NCBI RefSeq assembly: GCF_000566685.1
Contig: NZ_AZQN01000003.1
Coordinates: 620,001-684,000 of the forward strand
Length of the DNA: 64,000 nucleotides
Source of the DNA: Dyadobacter tibetensis Y620-1
GTDB taxonomy: Bacteria; Bacteroidota; Bacteroidia; Cytophagales; Spirosomataceae
Direction of reading: 5' to 3'
A program made the position numbers and the translations under genes. Below, in pieces: positions 43,939-53,837 of this stretch (position 1 is the stretch's first letter; each line of letters opens with the position of its first letter). The notes under the pieces are model-generated. The model ran no database searches. It had not been told where the DNA came from and saw only the letters and a list, made by a program, of their open reading frames with translations.

Positions 43939-45255
43939 ATGAAAAGAGTAATTTTAATAGGTATATTCAGTGTCATTTCCGCGTTTTCTTTCGCTCAGCA
44001 ATATCCGTACCCCATGCCCGAATACACCCCATCTCCTGAGAATCTGGCCAGACGACAGGAGTTTCAGGATATGAAATTTGGTTTATTTATACATTGGGGA
44101 GTATACAGTATTTTAGGAGATGGAGAATGGGTGATGTTAAATCAAAAAATCCCATACGACAGCTATAAGCGTCTGGCGAGCTTCTTCAATCCACAGGCCT
44201 ATAGTGCCAAAGAATGGGTTCAGGTGGCTAAAGCAGCAGGGATGAAATACATTACTGTTACTACCCGGCACCATGATAGCTTTAGCATGTTTAAGACCAA
44301 CGCCTCAGCGTACAACATTGTCGACGCAACCCCTTATGGCAAAGATCCCTTAAAGGAATTGGCCGAAGAATGTAAAAAAGAGGGCATCAAGCTTAACTTT
44401 TATTATTCTCTGTTAGACTGGGCCCGGGAAGATTATGGCTTTACAAAAAAAATTGTGAACGGTGCTCCCCAAGACACGGATTGGGACAGTTACATCCAAT
44501 TTATGAAAGCCCAGCTGACCGAGCTATTGACAAACTATGGAGAGATAGGAGCCATATGGTTCGACGGGCACTGGCAGCGTAAGACTGCTAATTGGCATTA
44601 TGACGAGATATATGCCTTAATTCATCAATTAAGTCCAGGTACCTTGATCGGGAATAATCATCATTTAACCCCCCTTGCAGGAGAAGACTTTCAAATGTTC
44701 GAAAGAGACCTGCCTGGTGAGAATAAAGGCGGTTTCGGAGCAGAATCTACCGTCAGTCAGTTGCCCTTGGAGTCCTGTGAAACCATGAATAAAACCTGGG
44801 GATTTAATATCCTGGATAGAGCTTATAAATCACCCAAGCAGATAATCCATTATCTGGTAAATGCGGCAGGCCGGAATGCAAATTTATTATTAAATGTTGG
44901 GCCGATGCCCAATGGAGAAATTCAACCTGAATTTATCGGAACCCTTAAAAAGACAGGAGAATGGTTGGCAAAATACGGAGTAACAATTTACGGAAGTAGA
45001 GGTGCCGTAGCTGCCCCTGAAGATTGGGGAGTGATAACCCGAAAAGAGAATGAATTATTTGTGCATATCTTAAAACCAACGAACACAGATTTCATCTTCG
45101 TGCCTAATTTTAATTACAGCATTGGCCAAGCGGTTTCATTTGAAAATGGTAATAAAGTTAAGTTTAAACAGCAGAAGGAAGGACTATTTATCTATACGAA
45201 AGATTTGCCGGCAAACGAGATAGACCAAATAGTGAAACTAACCATTACCCGGTAG
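43939..45255 (+). CDS. GH29 alpha-L-fucosidase
   Basis: A 438-residue retaining fucosidase. From ATG 43939 a signal peptide (MKRVILIGIFSVISAFSFAQ) precedes MKFGLFIHWGVYSI, the classic GH29 opening. The nucleophile is Asp209 in AIWFDGHW; the general acid is less certain, but ESCETMNKTWGFN near 300 is typical of the family. NLLLNVGPMPNGEIQP closes the barrel, and a small beta domain follows. An upstream in-frame extension to 43867 overlaps the sulfatase gene and is unlikely to be used. With GH95 it gives two fucosidase families in one locus. Confidence 0.93.
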   Translation: MKRVILIGIFSVISAFSFAQQYPYPMPEYTPSPENLARRQEFQDMKFGLFIHWGVYSILGDGEWVMLNQKIPYDSYKRLASFFNPQAYSAKEWVQVAKAAGMKYITVTTRHHDSFSMFKTNASAYNIVDATPYGKDPLKELAEECKKEGIKLNFYYSLLDWAREDYGFTKKIVNGAPQDTDWDSYIQFMKAQLTELLTNYGEIGAIWFDGHWQRKTANWHYDEIYALIHQLSPGTLIGNNHHLTPLAGEDFQMFERDLPGENKGGFGAESTVSQLPLESCETMNKTWGFNILDRAYKSPKQIIHYLVNAAGRNANLLLNVGPMPNGEIQPEFIGTLKKTGEWLAKYGVTIYGSRGAVAAPEDWGVITRKENELFVHILKPTNTDFIFVPNFNYSIGQAVSFENGNKVKFKQQKEGLFIYTKDLPANEIDQIVKLTITR

Positions 45256-45694
45256 GGATTTAGACGTTGTTCTGGCTAAGTTTCCTGTTTATTTAACCGG
45301 GCTTTTATCTCTGTTATGTCCTGCGCCAGATCTCTAATTTCCGTGTTCCAGGCGATAAATATCGTAACAATAGCATCATGTTGGGTTCATTACTGGCCAA
45401 TAGGCAAAATGTAGTTTTGTCGCTACGGTATGCCCGGACAACTACCAGACCGGCACCAGGAATAAACCCAACTGATGAATGTTATTTAAAAAACGATTTT
45501 TCCCGATTTCGAGGTGTCGGATTGGGTATTCCTCAAGAAAATCCCTTCCAACCTACACCTTTCTGCGGTCTTTCAGTACTCTGAGTCCTTACCAAAATAG
45601 TAGCCTCTATACGTACATCCACAGTATTATGGAAGCACGATGGAACCATAAAGCGCAAGGTTCTAGTGTATGCAGCATTGTAAATCACCAGAAA
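45256..45694. other. Gap after the fucosidase gene with possible minus-strand coding remnants
   Basis: No intact gene is supported in these 439 bases. On the minus strand two adjacent frames look coding-like: one contains VGFIPGAGLVVVRAYRSDK (about 45480-45420), and a neighbouring frame ends ITEIKARLNKQET at a TAG (45276-45278). Neither has a good start and they are in different frames, which would fit a decayed gene. A family was not recognised. The frame open on the plus strand from 45479 is the 5' extension of the next gene. Confidence 0.3.
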
Positions 45695-46576
45695 ATGAAT
45701 TTAAAAGGAATAGGGTACCTCCTGATGCTGTGGGCATGGGGAGGTATAGGAGTTATGGGGCAGGGCAAAATCGACCCGATAAAAATGCCTGAACGGGGGC
45801 TATGTGCACATCGTGGATGTATGGATACCCACCCGGAAAATACCTTACCTGCCTTTAAAGAGGCGATACGCCTGGGGGCGCAGATGATCGAATTTGATAT
45901 TCAGTTTACCAAGGATAGCATGCTGGTGGTCATGCATGATCAGGAGGTCGACCGTACTACCAATGGTAAGGGGCGGGTGGAAGAACTTACATTTTCACAA
46001 ATCCGCTCCTTAGATGCGGGGATAAAGAAATCGGTTGAGTTCCAGGGAACGAAGGTGCCCACATTTGAAGAGACTTTGGCAATGATGCCAACCAATGTTT
46101 GGCTTAATTGTCACCTTAAAGGTGGTGCAGCTGCCGGGGCTAGGGCTGCCCATATCATAGCTTCTTCTGGTCGTCTTCACCAAGCCTTTCTGACCTGCTC
46201 CGAGGAGGCCGCCGATGCGGCGAAAGCCCTGGTCCCCCAGCTTAAGATATGTAATGTTGAAGGACGCTATCGAAAAAATACGGCTATATATGCTCAGGAA
46301 AGTATCCGAAGGGCTGCGGATTTTGTGCAACTGCTGCGCCCTGAACCTGATGAGGATAGAAAAGCCTCTTTCATAGCCTTAAGGGCAAATAACATAAAAA
46401 TCAACTATTTCTATGCCGAGAATGCTCAGGAGCTGGAAACCTTATGGGGGCTGGGGGCCGATTTTATTCTGGTCAATAATTTAGTCGATTTCTTGCCTGA
46501 AGCCAAGCGCCTGGGAGTGCTTCCAGTAGTTCCTCTTTTCAGGTCAGCTGGTGGCAAGCCGAATGCAGATCGATAA
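45695..46576 (+). CDS. Secreted glycerophosphodiester phosphodiesterase family protein
   Basis: A 293-residue GDPD-type TIM barrel. From ATG 45695 a signal peptide (LLMLWAWGGIGVMGQG) precedes the catalytic block LCAHRGCMDTHPENT (first His and the HPENT motif), then IEFDIQFTKDSMLVVMHDQEVDRTTNG with metal-binding Glu/Asp and second His. These are the conserved GDPD catalytic residues. It could release glycerol phosphate from phosphodiesters; its placement next to the PUL may mean a phosphate-substituted glycan, but that is an inference. The open frame extends back to 45479 without coding character. Confidence 0.85.
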   Translation: MNLKGIGYLLMLWAWGGIGVMGQGKIDPIKMPERGLCAHRGCMDTHPENTLPAFKEAIRLGAQMIEFDIQFTKDSMLVVMHDQEVDRTTNGKGRVEELTFSQIRSLDAGIKKSVEFQGTKVPTFEETLAMMPTNVWLNCHLKGGAAAGARAAHIIASSGRLHQAFLTCSEEAADAAKALVPQLKICNVEGRYRKNTAIYAQESIRRAADFVQLLRPEPDEDRKASFIALRANNIKINYFYAENAQELETLWGLGADFILVNNLVDFLPEAKRLGVLPVVPLFRSAGGKPNADR

Positions 46577-46808
46577 CTCAGCAGATAGGTAAAACCCGGG
46601 TCAACTTTTTGGGGCGGATTTTGTTCGGGTCTTAGTCTAAAAGTTCCTGTCGAAGGGCATAAGTCCAGTGAGCTGTTAGAAATAGTGTCCACGGGCTTTT
46701 TGTTATTGACCTACCAAAACCAGTTACACATTTAGATACTTTATTTATTCGCCGTTCTCCCAATACGGGTATTTTTGACTCTTTATCATTTAAACCCGTT
46801 GAATTATA

Positions 46809-47624
46809 ATGAGCAGAAAAAAGCATATATTGATGATGAGCCTGTTCTGTAGTGTGCTGCTGAACAAAGTAGCTACGGCTCAAGACGATCTGGGCCGAGC
46901 ATTTCGCGATTGCCAACTAAAGGGGAGCATTACCATATACGATAATGACGCCGCTGCCTGGATTTCCAGTGACATTGATGATAGTCATACCCCAACCCTG
47001 CCTGCTTCGACTTTTAAAATCATTAATACATTAATCGCTCTTGAAACTGGTGTTATAGCCGATGAAAATGAAATTGTAAAATGGCCTGGTTCTACCGATA
47101 CCACCAAATATGGTTATCGCCCAGATATATATCATGACATGTCGCTGCGTGAAGCCTTTAAATTGTCGGCAGGATGGGTATATGTGGAACTTGCCAAGAA
47201 AATTGGAAAGGAGAGATACAAGCAATTTTTAGACGCCTGCCGCTACGGGAATGTAGATCTAAGCATTGACGATCCAGATTTCTGGAACCAAGGTAACTTC
47301 GCTATTTCGCCGGTCAATCAGATAAAAATATTGAAGGGTGTTTATGATGAAAGCCTACCGTTTAAAAAAGAGAGCTTTTCTATTTTGAAAAATATGATGA
47401 TAGAGGAGCAGCAGGAGGAATACACCCTCCGTGCCAAAACGGGCTGGACCCGCTATGGGGGCGTGGATACCGGCTGGTGGGTTGGATATATAGAAAAGAA
47501 AGGAAAGGCCTTTTTCTTCGCTACCAGGGTTATTAAAGATAGAGCAATAAAGAATACAAACTTTGGGAGCTGCAGGAAAGAAATTACCAAAACAATCTTA
47601 AAAAGGCTCAACATGCTCGACTGA
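46809..47624 (+). CDS. Class D (OXA-like) beta-lactamase family protein with altered motif II
   Basis: This 271-residue protein has a signal peptide (to about residue 24) and the fold blocks of class D serine beta-lactamases: STFK with Ser67 and Lys70, YGN at 146-148, KTG at 210-212 and the FWNQGNFAISPVNQ and GWWVGYIE stretches. Motif II, normally Ser-x-Val followed by Trp, reads Ser120-Ala-Gly-Trp, so the conserved Val that shields the carboxylated lysine is Gly. It may therefore hydrolyse beta-lactams differently, or be a penicillin-interactive relative. Resistance is not demonstrated by sequence. It stands alone between a GDPD gene and an oxidoreductase gene. Confidence 0.82.
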   Translation: MSRKKHILMMSLFCSVLLNKVATAQDDLGRAFRDCQLKGSITIYDNDAAAWISSDIDDSHTPTLPASTFKIINTLIALETGVIADENEIVKWPGSTDTTKYGYRPDIYHDMSLREAFKLSAGWVYVELAKKIGKERYKQFLDACRYGNVDLSIDDPDFWNQGNFAISPVNQIKILKGVYDESLPFKKESFSILKNMMIEEQQEEYTLRAKTGWTRYGGVDTGWWVGYIEKKGKAFFFATRVIKDRAIKNTNFGSCRKEITKTILKRLNMLD

Positions 47625-47790
47625 CCCTTTGGGCTGGTGAGTACCGGATCCGGATTCCCCGATGCTGTAAGAATTTATGTTTATTTTCAAATATTCTTAG
47701 TAAACCCAGAGCTACCCATTCTTTTAAAGTGAGCCACCCCGCTGCAAATCCTGAGCGGGGCCGATAACCTTTAAATAGATTAATATAACC

Positions 47791-49158
47791 ATGCATACGT
47801 TCAATATAAATCGACGAGGCTTTTTGCAAGGTGCTACGGCAGCCCTCGCTCTGACTGCATTTGGAGCACAAGGAATGGAATTGATAAATCCGGCCAAAAC
47901 CTACCGGGTAGGTTTGATCGGAACGGGGTGGTATGGGAAAAGCGATTTGTTCCGGCTAATTCAAGTAGCACCCGTTGAGGTAATCGCCCTTTGTGACGTC
48001 GACCAGAATCTACTGAATGAAGCGGGCAAGCTAGTGAGCCAAAGGCAAAAGTCGGGAAAAGTGCCTCTTTTGTATGGTGATTATCAGAAAATGTTGAAGG
48101 AGAACCAGCTCGATATCGTGTTGATAGGGACCCCTGACCACTGGCATGCCCTGCAGATGATCGATGCGGTAAAGGCGGGGGCGCATGTATATGTCCAAAA
48201 ACCTATAAGTGTAGATGTAATGGAGGGTGAGGCTATGGTTGCGGCTGCCCGCAAATACAAAAAGGTGGTCCAGGTAGGGACTCAGAGGAAGAGCACCCCG
48301 CACCTGATTGATGCAAAAAAGAATATTGTGGATGCAGGACTGCTTGGAAAGATTTCCCATGTAGAGATGTGCTGTTACTTCCATATGCGCAATGGAGCCA
48401 ACCCGCCTCTGGAGCCTGTTCCTACTCATTTGGATTATGAAAAGTGGACGGGCCCAGCCCCCATGAGACCCTATGACGGACTACCTCATATTCGGTGGTG
48501 GAGAGCCTTTATGGAGTATGGAAATGGTATTACCGGAGATATGTGTGTGCATATGCTGGATACAGTTCGGTGGATGCTGAACCTTGGATGGCCCAATAAG
48601 ATAAGTTCTTCTGGAGGGATTTATACCAATACTGAGGCAAAATCGAATATATCGGATACCCAGCACGCCGTTTTTGAATACGACAATTTAAATTGCATCT
48701 GGCAACACAGAACATGGGGAACCCCTAATAATCCCGATTACCCCTGGTCGTTTACCTTATATGGTGAAAAGGGAACCTTATGGGGAAGCACCATGTCTTA
48801 TGATTTCATCCCCCAGGGAAAAGGCGAGAAGATTCATAAAGATGTGGTTTATGAGCGAGAAAAATACCCGGAAGACCTCAAAGAGGATCGCATAGAACTC
48901 AATGCAGCTCCCGCCACCCGATTGCATATGCTCGATTTTTTAAGCGCTATAGAGAGGAGCAGCCGACCCATCGCCGATATTGAAGAGGGACATATTTCTA
49001 CTGCTAGCTGTATCCTGGCAAATCTGGCCATGCAATTAGGCCGTCCTCTCTCCTATGATCCCGTTAACAAAGAAGTAACAGGTGATAAAGAAGCAACGGC
49101 CCTGCTGAGCAGAGTGTATCGGGAAGGTTACGAACATCCTGATTTCCGGACCATTTGA
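47791..49158 (+). CDS. Exported Gfo/Idh/MocA family oxidoreductase
   Basis: A 455-residue NAD(P)-dependent sugar oxidoreductase-like protein with a Tat signal (NRRGFLQGATAALALTAFG, about 7-27). The Rossmann start is YRVGLIGTGWYGKSDLF, followed by CDVDQN. VLIGTPDHWHALQMIDAVKAG and VYVQKPISVDV contain the EKP-type motif here as QKP, with Lys retained. The C-terminal beta-sheet domain has GDMCVHMLDTVRW. Tat export implies that the cofactor is bound before secretion. Family members with this layout occur near PULs and can include GH109-type glycosidases; whether this one hydrolyses glycans is unknown. A terminator follows. Confidence 0.88.
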   Translation: MHTFNINRRGFLQGATAALALTAFGAQGMELINPAKTYRVGLIGTGWYGKSDLFRLIQVAPVEVIALCDVDQNLLNEAGKLVSQRQKSGKVPLLYGDYQKMLKENQLDIVLIGTPDHWHALQMIDAVKAGAHVYVQKPISVDVMEGEAMVAAARKYKKVVQVGTQRKSTPHLIDAKKNIVDAGLLGKISHVEMCCYFHMRNGANPPLEPVPTHLDYEKWTGPAPMRPYDGLPHIRWWRAFMEYGNGITGDMCVHMLDTVRWMLNLGWPNKISSSGGIYTNTEAKSNISDTQHAVFEYDNLNCIWQHRTWGTPNNPDYPWSFTLYGEKGTLWGSTMSYDFIPQGKGEKIHKDVVYEREKYPEDLKEDRIELNAAPATRLHMLDFLSAIERSSRPIADIEEGHISTASCILANLAMQLGRPLSYDPVNKEVTGDKEATALLSRVYREGYEHPDFRTI

Positions 49159-49180
49159 CTCTAAAGAAAAGATATTATAG

Positions 49181-49214
49181 ACGCAGCAATACCTATGGTT
49201 ATTGTTGCGTTTTT
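49181..49214 (+). terminator. Intrinsic terminator after the oxidoreductase gene
   Basis: ACGCAGCAATA (49181-49191) pairs with TATTGTTGCGT (49200-49210), with one G-T wobble, an 8-base loop and a T run after it. It lies 23 bases after the stop and marks the right end of the PUL region. Confidence 0.8.
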
Positions 49215-49408
49215 CGTTGTGAATGGGTGGTGATGGCAGCCGGACAGAATTCTAGAATTCTGATTAAAGCTAAAAAATGTTAAAAGCGGAAAATATCCCT
49301 CTTAAAAATGCTTTTCTGCAACATTTTTGCCCAAAAATGTGTATATATAAAGCAGCTTTGGCTGAGAATTAACATTAGAATCCTCAATAAACCAAAAACT
49401 GATTAGAC

Positions 49409-49984
49409 ATGAAAAACTTAAAATTTAGAATGAAATATTTATTGTATACAGGGCTCTTAGGAATGCTCTTAGTGGGATGTAGCCAGGCCTTGCAGGTCAG
49501 TTATGACTACGATTCATCGGTAAACTTAAAACAGTTCAAAACCTTTAATGTGGAGCCTGAGACGAATCTGGAACAGGACCCCTTACTGGGTAGTGAGCTT
49601 AATCGCCGCCGACTGCAGGATGCGGTAGTGGAAGTGATGGAGGGGAAGGGATATAAACTGGACAAAAATAACCCGGAACTTATTGTACGTTTTACCACGG
49701 ACGTAAAGGACCGTCAGCAGGTAAGATCCAATAATATGTACTCTCCGTATATGTGGTGGTATGGAGGAGGTAATAATATCTCCACCTATAACTACCAGGA
49801 AAGTCGTTTCATCTTGAATATTTATCAGAACACTAGCGACCGAATGATTTGGCAGGGCTGGGCAGCTGGTAAGGTGAAGGCTCCAAGCAAAAAGGAAGAC
49901 CGGGAGTCTATGGTAAAAAATACCATGGCAGATATCCTTCGTACCTTCCCACAGGCTACTTCGGATACCTATAGCCGAAATTAA
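49409..49984 (+). CDS. DUF4136 domain lipoprotein
   Basis: This 191-residue envelope lipoprotein has a signal peptide with lipobox LVGC (Cys near 24). VSYDYDSSVNLKQFKTFNV and the C-terminal DRMIWQGWAAGKV and MADILRTFP are typical of DUF4136. Function of the family is unknown, though it is common in Gram-negative envelopes. It is monocistronic, with a terminator before and after. Confidence 0.85.
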   Translation: MKNLKFRMKYLLYTGLLGMLLVGCSQALQVSYDYDSSVNLKQFKTFNVEPETNLEQDPLLGSELNRRRLQDAVVEVMEGKGYKLDKNNPELIVRFTTDVKDRQQVRSNNMYSPYMWWYGGGNNISTYNYQESRFILNIYQNTSDRMIWQGWAAGKVKAPSKKEDRESMVKNTMADILRTFPQATSDTYSRN

Positions 49985-50006
49985 GGCAGATTTCAAAATA
50001 AAGTTT

Positions 50007-50033
50007 AAGGGTGCTCCATCGGCACCCTTTTTT
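50007..50033 (+). terminator. Intrinsic terminator after the DUF4136 gene
   Basis: AAGGGTGC (50007-50014) pairs with GCACCCTT (50022-50029) around a 7-base loop, followed by T residues to 50033. Confidence 0.8.
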
Positions 50034-50128
50034 AATGTATAACGATAGGGTGCCTCGGGGATCGGTGTATTTGGCAACGGCTCTGTGGAAAAGCATTAAT
50101 AAGTAGCCATCGTATGAAACCCAAGCCT

Positions 50129-50136
50129 TATTTTTG
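50129..50136 (+). promoter_or_regulatory. Candidate -7 element upstream of uvrA
   Basis: TATTTTTG matches TAnnTTTG exactly, 57 bases before the uvrA start. No clear TTG is found 17-23 bases upstream, so the call rests on the -7 box. A LexA-type operator was not recognised. Confidence 0.35.
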
Positions 50137-50193
50137 TCGTTCTAATAGGGCTACATGGGGATATCCTGAATTAATATAAACGCATAATATATT

Positions 50194-53046
50194 TTGAATT
50201 CATTGAATGGTTTGGAAGTGGACAGTCGGGACCTTATTGAGGTTCAGGGCGCACGGGAGCATAATCTTAAAAATATAGATTTGGCCATCCCCCGCAATAA
50301 GTTGGTGGTCGTTACGGGAATCAGTGGAAGCGGGAAGTCGTCCCTGGCTTTCGATACGATTTATGCCGAAGGTCAGCGGAGATATATGGAGAGCTTTTCG
50401 GCTTATGCGCGTGGCTTTATAGGAGAGATGGAACGTCCGGATGTCGACAAAATAAGCGGGCTTTCTCCGGTAATCAGCATAGAACAGAAAACAACCTCCC
50501 GCAATCCTCGCTCGACAGTAGGCACTGTTACCGAAATTTATGATTTTCTGCGCCTGCTGTACGCAAGAGCGGGGGAGGCCTACTCTTATGTGACAGGTCG
50601 TAAAATGGTGAAGCAGTCTCAAGATCAGATTGTTAATCAGCTTATGACCCAGTTTATCAATCAGAAAACCACAATTTTAGCCCCCGCAGTAAAAGGTCGT
50701 AAAGGTCATTACCGGGAGTTATTTGTACAAATAGCCCGCTTAGGTTATAATAAAGTACGGGTAGATGGGGAGCTGCAGGATATTCGCCCCAAAATGCAGC
50801 TGGACCGATATAAGGTTCATGATATAGAAATAGTGATCGATAGGCTGATTCCGCGTAGTGAAAAGGAAGACCCGCAATCGCGCTACCGGGTAAGTCAATC
50901 TGTGGCCACCGCTATTAAGCAAGGGAAAGGCGCCCTCATGATATTGGATGAAAAAGGGGAGACCTACTATTTTTCTCAAAATCTTATGGATCCCGAATCG
51001 GGGATTAGTTATGACGACCCGGCTCCTAATGCGTTTTCCTTTAATTCGCCCTACGGTTGGTGCCCTACTTGCCAGGGTCTGGGTGTAGTAGACGATATCA
51101 CGGAAGAGTCGGTGATGCCCGACAAAAGTCTTTCTATTAAAAAAGGGGGGATAGCACCCATGGGAGAATACCGGGAGGCCTGGATATTTAAACAGCTCGA
51201 GGTGCTTCTTAAAAAGTTCAAGGTAACCCTTAGCACCCCCCTGGATAAATTCCCCGAAGATGCGATACGTCTCGTGCTGTATGGAAGTGATGAGCCCGTG
51301 CCAGTTCCCTCTAAAAAATATCCAGGAACGGAATGGGATACTAAATTTGAAGGGATAGTCAATTTTTTGAAGAAACAACAGGAAACGGGCAACGACAAAA
51401 TTCAGGACTGGCTTAAGGATTTTATGATGATTAAAACCTGTCCTGAGTGTGAGGGGAAACGTCTTCGGAAAGAATCTCTTCACTTCCGAATAGATGGTAA
51501 AGACATTTCTGAACTCTCTGAAATGGATGTGCTGGACCTTTCAAAGTGGCTGGTGGGCTTAGAAGATCGTCTGGAAGAAAGGCAACAGCTCATCGCGGGC
51601 GAAGTGCTAAAGGAAATTCGCAAAAGGGTAGGCTTCCTGCTAGATGTAGGCCTGGATTACCTTACGCTTACCCGCTCGCTACGTACTCTTTCAGGAGGTG
51701 AAGCGCAGCGAATTCGCCTGGCTACCCAGATCGGTACCCAGCTTACCGGAGTGCTGTATATTATGGATGAGCCCAGTATAGGGCTGCATCAGCGTGATAA
51801 TGTGCGCCTGATTAATTCTTTGAAGAGTTTGAGAGACCTGGGTAACACAGTTTTGGTGGTCGAGCATGACAAGGATATGATGCTGGCGGCAGATTATATT
51901 GTAGATATAGGGCCAGGCGCAGGGCGACATGGCGGGCATGTGGTGGGGGCTGGCTCACCAGCTGCATTCCTAGAAAATGGCTCGCTGACTGCAGATTTTT
52001 TAAGTGGTCGACTTACCGTAAAAGTTCCAGCAAAAAGAAGAAAGGGAAATGGGAAAAGTCTGGTTTTAAAAGGGTGTACCGGGCATAATCTTAAGAACGT
52101 ACAAGTGTCTTTTCCTCTTGGAACGATGATTTGTGTGTCGGGGGTCAGCGGGAGCGGGAAATCATCCTTAATTCACGAGACCCTGTTTCCTTTGCTCAAC
52201 CAGCATTTTTATAAGTCACGTCGCGAACCCTTACCCTACAAGAGTATTGATGGCTTGGAACATATCGACAAGGTAATTGAGGTCGACCAGTCGCCTATAG
52301 GTCGTACGCCCCGGTCTAACCCGGCGACTTATACCAATATGTTTACCGACATAAGGTCGTTATTTGCCGAGCTGCCCGAGTCGAAGATTCGAGGCTATAA
52401 GCCAGGGAGGTTCTCCTTTAATGTAAAAGGCGGGCGCTGTGAAGATTGCGAAGGTGCCGGTCGTAAACGTATTGAAATGGATTTTCTTCCCGATGTACAT
52501 ATCGACTGCGAAACCTGTAAAGGAAAGAGGTTTAACAGGGAAACTCTTGAGGTACGTTTCAAAGGGAAATCGGTAGCCGATATACTGGATATGACCGTAG
52601 AGACCGCATTGGAGTTTTTCGAAAATCAACCTCGTATTTTACGAAGGGTGCAAACGCTTTTCGATGTTGGCTTAGGTTATATTACACTCGGACAGCATGC
52701 TACTACCCTGTCGGGTGGGGAAGCACAGCGGGTAAAACTTGCTGAAGAACTTTCTAAGCGAGATACGGGACAGACGATGTATATCCTGGATGAGCCAACC
52801 ACTGGGTTACATTTTCAGGATATTCAGCATTTACTGAATGTTTTGAACAAGCTGGTAGAAAAGGGCAATACGGTTCTGGTAATCGAGCATAATATGGACG
52901 TGATTAAGGTGGCCGATTTTGTGTTGGATATGGGCCCCGAAGGAGGCTCTCAGGGCGGCACGGTGGTAGCCTATGGCACACCGGAGAAAGTCGCTAAAGC
53001 CAAAGGAAGCCATACCGGGTTCTTTTTGAAAGAAGAATTAAAATAG
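50194..53046 (+). CDS. uvrA: Excinuclease ABC subunit A
   Basis: This 950-residue DNA-damage sensor of nucleotide excision repair is a dimer with two ABC-type ATPase modules. The first Walker A is [12 protein letters not shown] near 45 and the second [12 protein letters not shown] near 650; signature motifs [12 protein letters not shown] and [12 protein letters not shown] and the two Walker B stretches [11 protein letters not shown] and [12 protein letters not shown] are intact. Cys pairs (CPTCQG, CPECEG, CEDCEG, CETCKG) build the zinc modules. The start is unusual: no ATG lies near, and TTG 50194 is followed by another TTG and a GTG at 50218. Confidence 0.95.
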   Translation: MNSLNGLEVDSRDLIEVQGAREHNLKNIDLAIPRNKLVVVTGISGSGKSSLAFDTIYAEGQRRYMESFSAYARGFIGEMERPDVDKISGLSPVISIEQKTTSRNPRSTVGTVTEIYDFLRLLYARAGEAYSYVTGRKMVKQSQDQIVNQLMTQFINQKTTILAPAVKGRKGHYRELFVQIARLGYNKVRVDGELQDIRPKMQLDRYKVHDIEIVIDRLIPRSEKEDPQSRYRVSQSVATAIKQGKGALMILDEKGETYYFSQNLMDPESGISYDDPAPNAFSFNSPYGWCPTCQGLGVVDDITEESVMPDKSLSIKKGGIAPMGEYREAWIFKQLEVLLKKFKVTLSTPLDKFPEDAIRLVLYGSDEPVPVPSKKYPGTEWDTKFEGIVNFLKKQQETGNDKIQDWLKDFMMIKTCPECEGKRLRKESLHFRIDGKDISELSEMDVLDLSKWLVGLEDRLEERQQLIAGEVLKEIRKRVGFLLDVGLDYLTLTRSLRTLSGGEAQRIRLATQIGTQLTGVLYIMDEPSIGLHQRDNVRLINSLKSLRDLGNTVLVVEHDKDMMLAADYIVDIGPGAGRHGGHVVGAGSPAAFLENGSLTADFLSGRLTVKVPAKRRKGNGKSLVLKGCTGHNLKNVQVSFPLGTMICVSGVSGSGKSSLIHETLFPLLNQHFYKSRREPLPYKSIDGLEHIDKVIEVDQSPIGRTPRSNPATYTNMFTDIRSLFAELPESKIRGYKPGRFSFNVKGGRCEDCEGAGRKRIEMDFLPDVHIDCETCKGKRFNRETLEVRFKGKSVADILDMTVETALEFFENQPRILRRVQTLFDVGLGYITLGQHATTLSGGEAQRVKLAEELSKRDTGQTMYILDEPTTGLHFQDIQHLLNVLNKLVEKGNTVLVIEHNMDVIKVADFVLDMGPEGGSQGGTVVAYGTPEKVAKAKGSHTGFFLKEELK

Positions 53047-53072
53047 ATAACCCGAAGCTCCCAGGTCAGGTG

Positions 53073-53125
53073 CACTCCGCAAATATTCCTTAATGTCTGA
53101 AAAGGGATGCTTGCGGAGTGTTTTT
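53073..53125 (+). terminator. Terminator after uvrA
   Basis: CACTCCGCA (53073-53081) pairs with TGCGGAGTG (53112-53120), followed by five T. The 30-base loop has some additional pairing. It lies between uvrA and the convergent tdk gene. Confidence 0.7.
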
Positions 53126-53149
53126 GAAAAGCTAAAGGAATGTAGGAAT

Positions 53150-53740
53150 TCAGTGCTTTCCTGCCTGGTCGCCTAGGTTGAAACAGCGTCTACACCGGGC
53201 TTGGTAAGCCTCTGTTTCTCCCAGCAATATATGGTCGACGGAGGGAGAAAGCCGGTAGGAGTGGGAGGCAACTTCACCACAAACCATACAGATGGCATGG
53301 ACTTTGGTGACATATTCGGCCAGCGCCATCAGCTGGGGCATGCTTCCGAAGGGCTGGCCTAAATAGTCCATGTCCAGACCCGCAATAATTACTCTTTTCC
53401 CTTCATTGGCTAACTGATTACATACGTCTACCACGGAACCATCAAAAAATTGTGCTTCGTCCAGACCTACTACCTCCGAATCTGCTGAAAGTCGAAGAAT
53501 GTCCTGAGCACGCTCTACAGGAATAGAAGCAATGGAATTATCATTATGTGAAACAATGTTCTCATGATGATATCGTTTATCCATCATTGGTTTGAATATC
53601 ATAATCTTTTGCCGGGCTATTTTTGCTCGGTTAAGCCGACGGATCAGTTCTTCTGTTTTACCTGAGAACATCGAGCCACAGATAACTTCGATCCACCCCG
53701 TTTTGGGATTTTGTTTTTTATGTGAAGGTTCTATAAACAT
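53150..53740 (-). CDS. tdk: Thymidine kinase
   Basis: A 196-residue type II thymidine kinase, phosphorylating thymidine in nucleotide salvage. The Walker A loop is CGSMFSGKTEELIRRL, the Walker B-like DEAQFF near 95 contains the catalytic Glu, and four cysteines (CMVCGE and CRRC) bind the structural zinc. Start ATG 53740 is preferred; the frame is open upstream to 53800 but without family content. It is convergent with uvrA and divergent from the unknown gene at 53838. Confidence 0.94.
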   Translation of the reverse strand: MFIEPSHKKQNPKTGWIEVICGSMFSGKTEELIRRLNRAKIARQKIMIFKPMMDKRYHHENIVSHNDNSIASIPVERAQDILRLSADSEVVGLDEAQFFDGSVVDVCNQLANEGKRVIIAGLDMDYLGQPFGSMPQLMALAEYVTKVHAICMVCGEVASHSYRLSPSVDHILLGETEAYQARCRRCFNLGDQAGKH

Positions 53741-53758
53741 CTTAAGGGTAAGCGGGCC

Positions 53759-53786
53759 TTGTGGCGAGCAATTTTTAATATCTTTA
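53759..53786 (+). promoter_or_regulatory. Candidate promoter of the unknown gene at 53838
   Basis: TTG (53759-53761), 17 bases, TATCTTTA (53779-53786), one base off the TAnnTTTG consensus, about 50 bases before the ATG. Confidence 0.3.
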
Positions 53787-53837
53787 CAAATCAAACACAA
53801 TTTTTTTTAACAATACCGTAAAAATTTCTGATTCGTT

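Noticed and set aside
50740..51483. 247-codon minus-strand frame inside uvrA
   Set aside because: Shadow of uvrA; no start context or family content.
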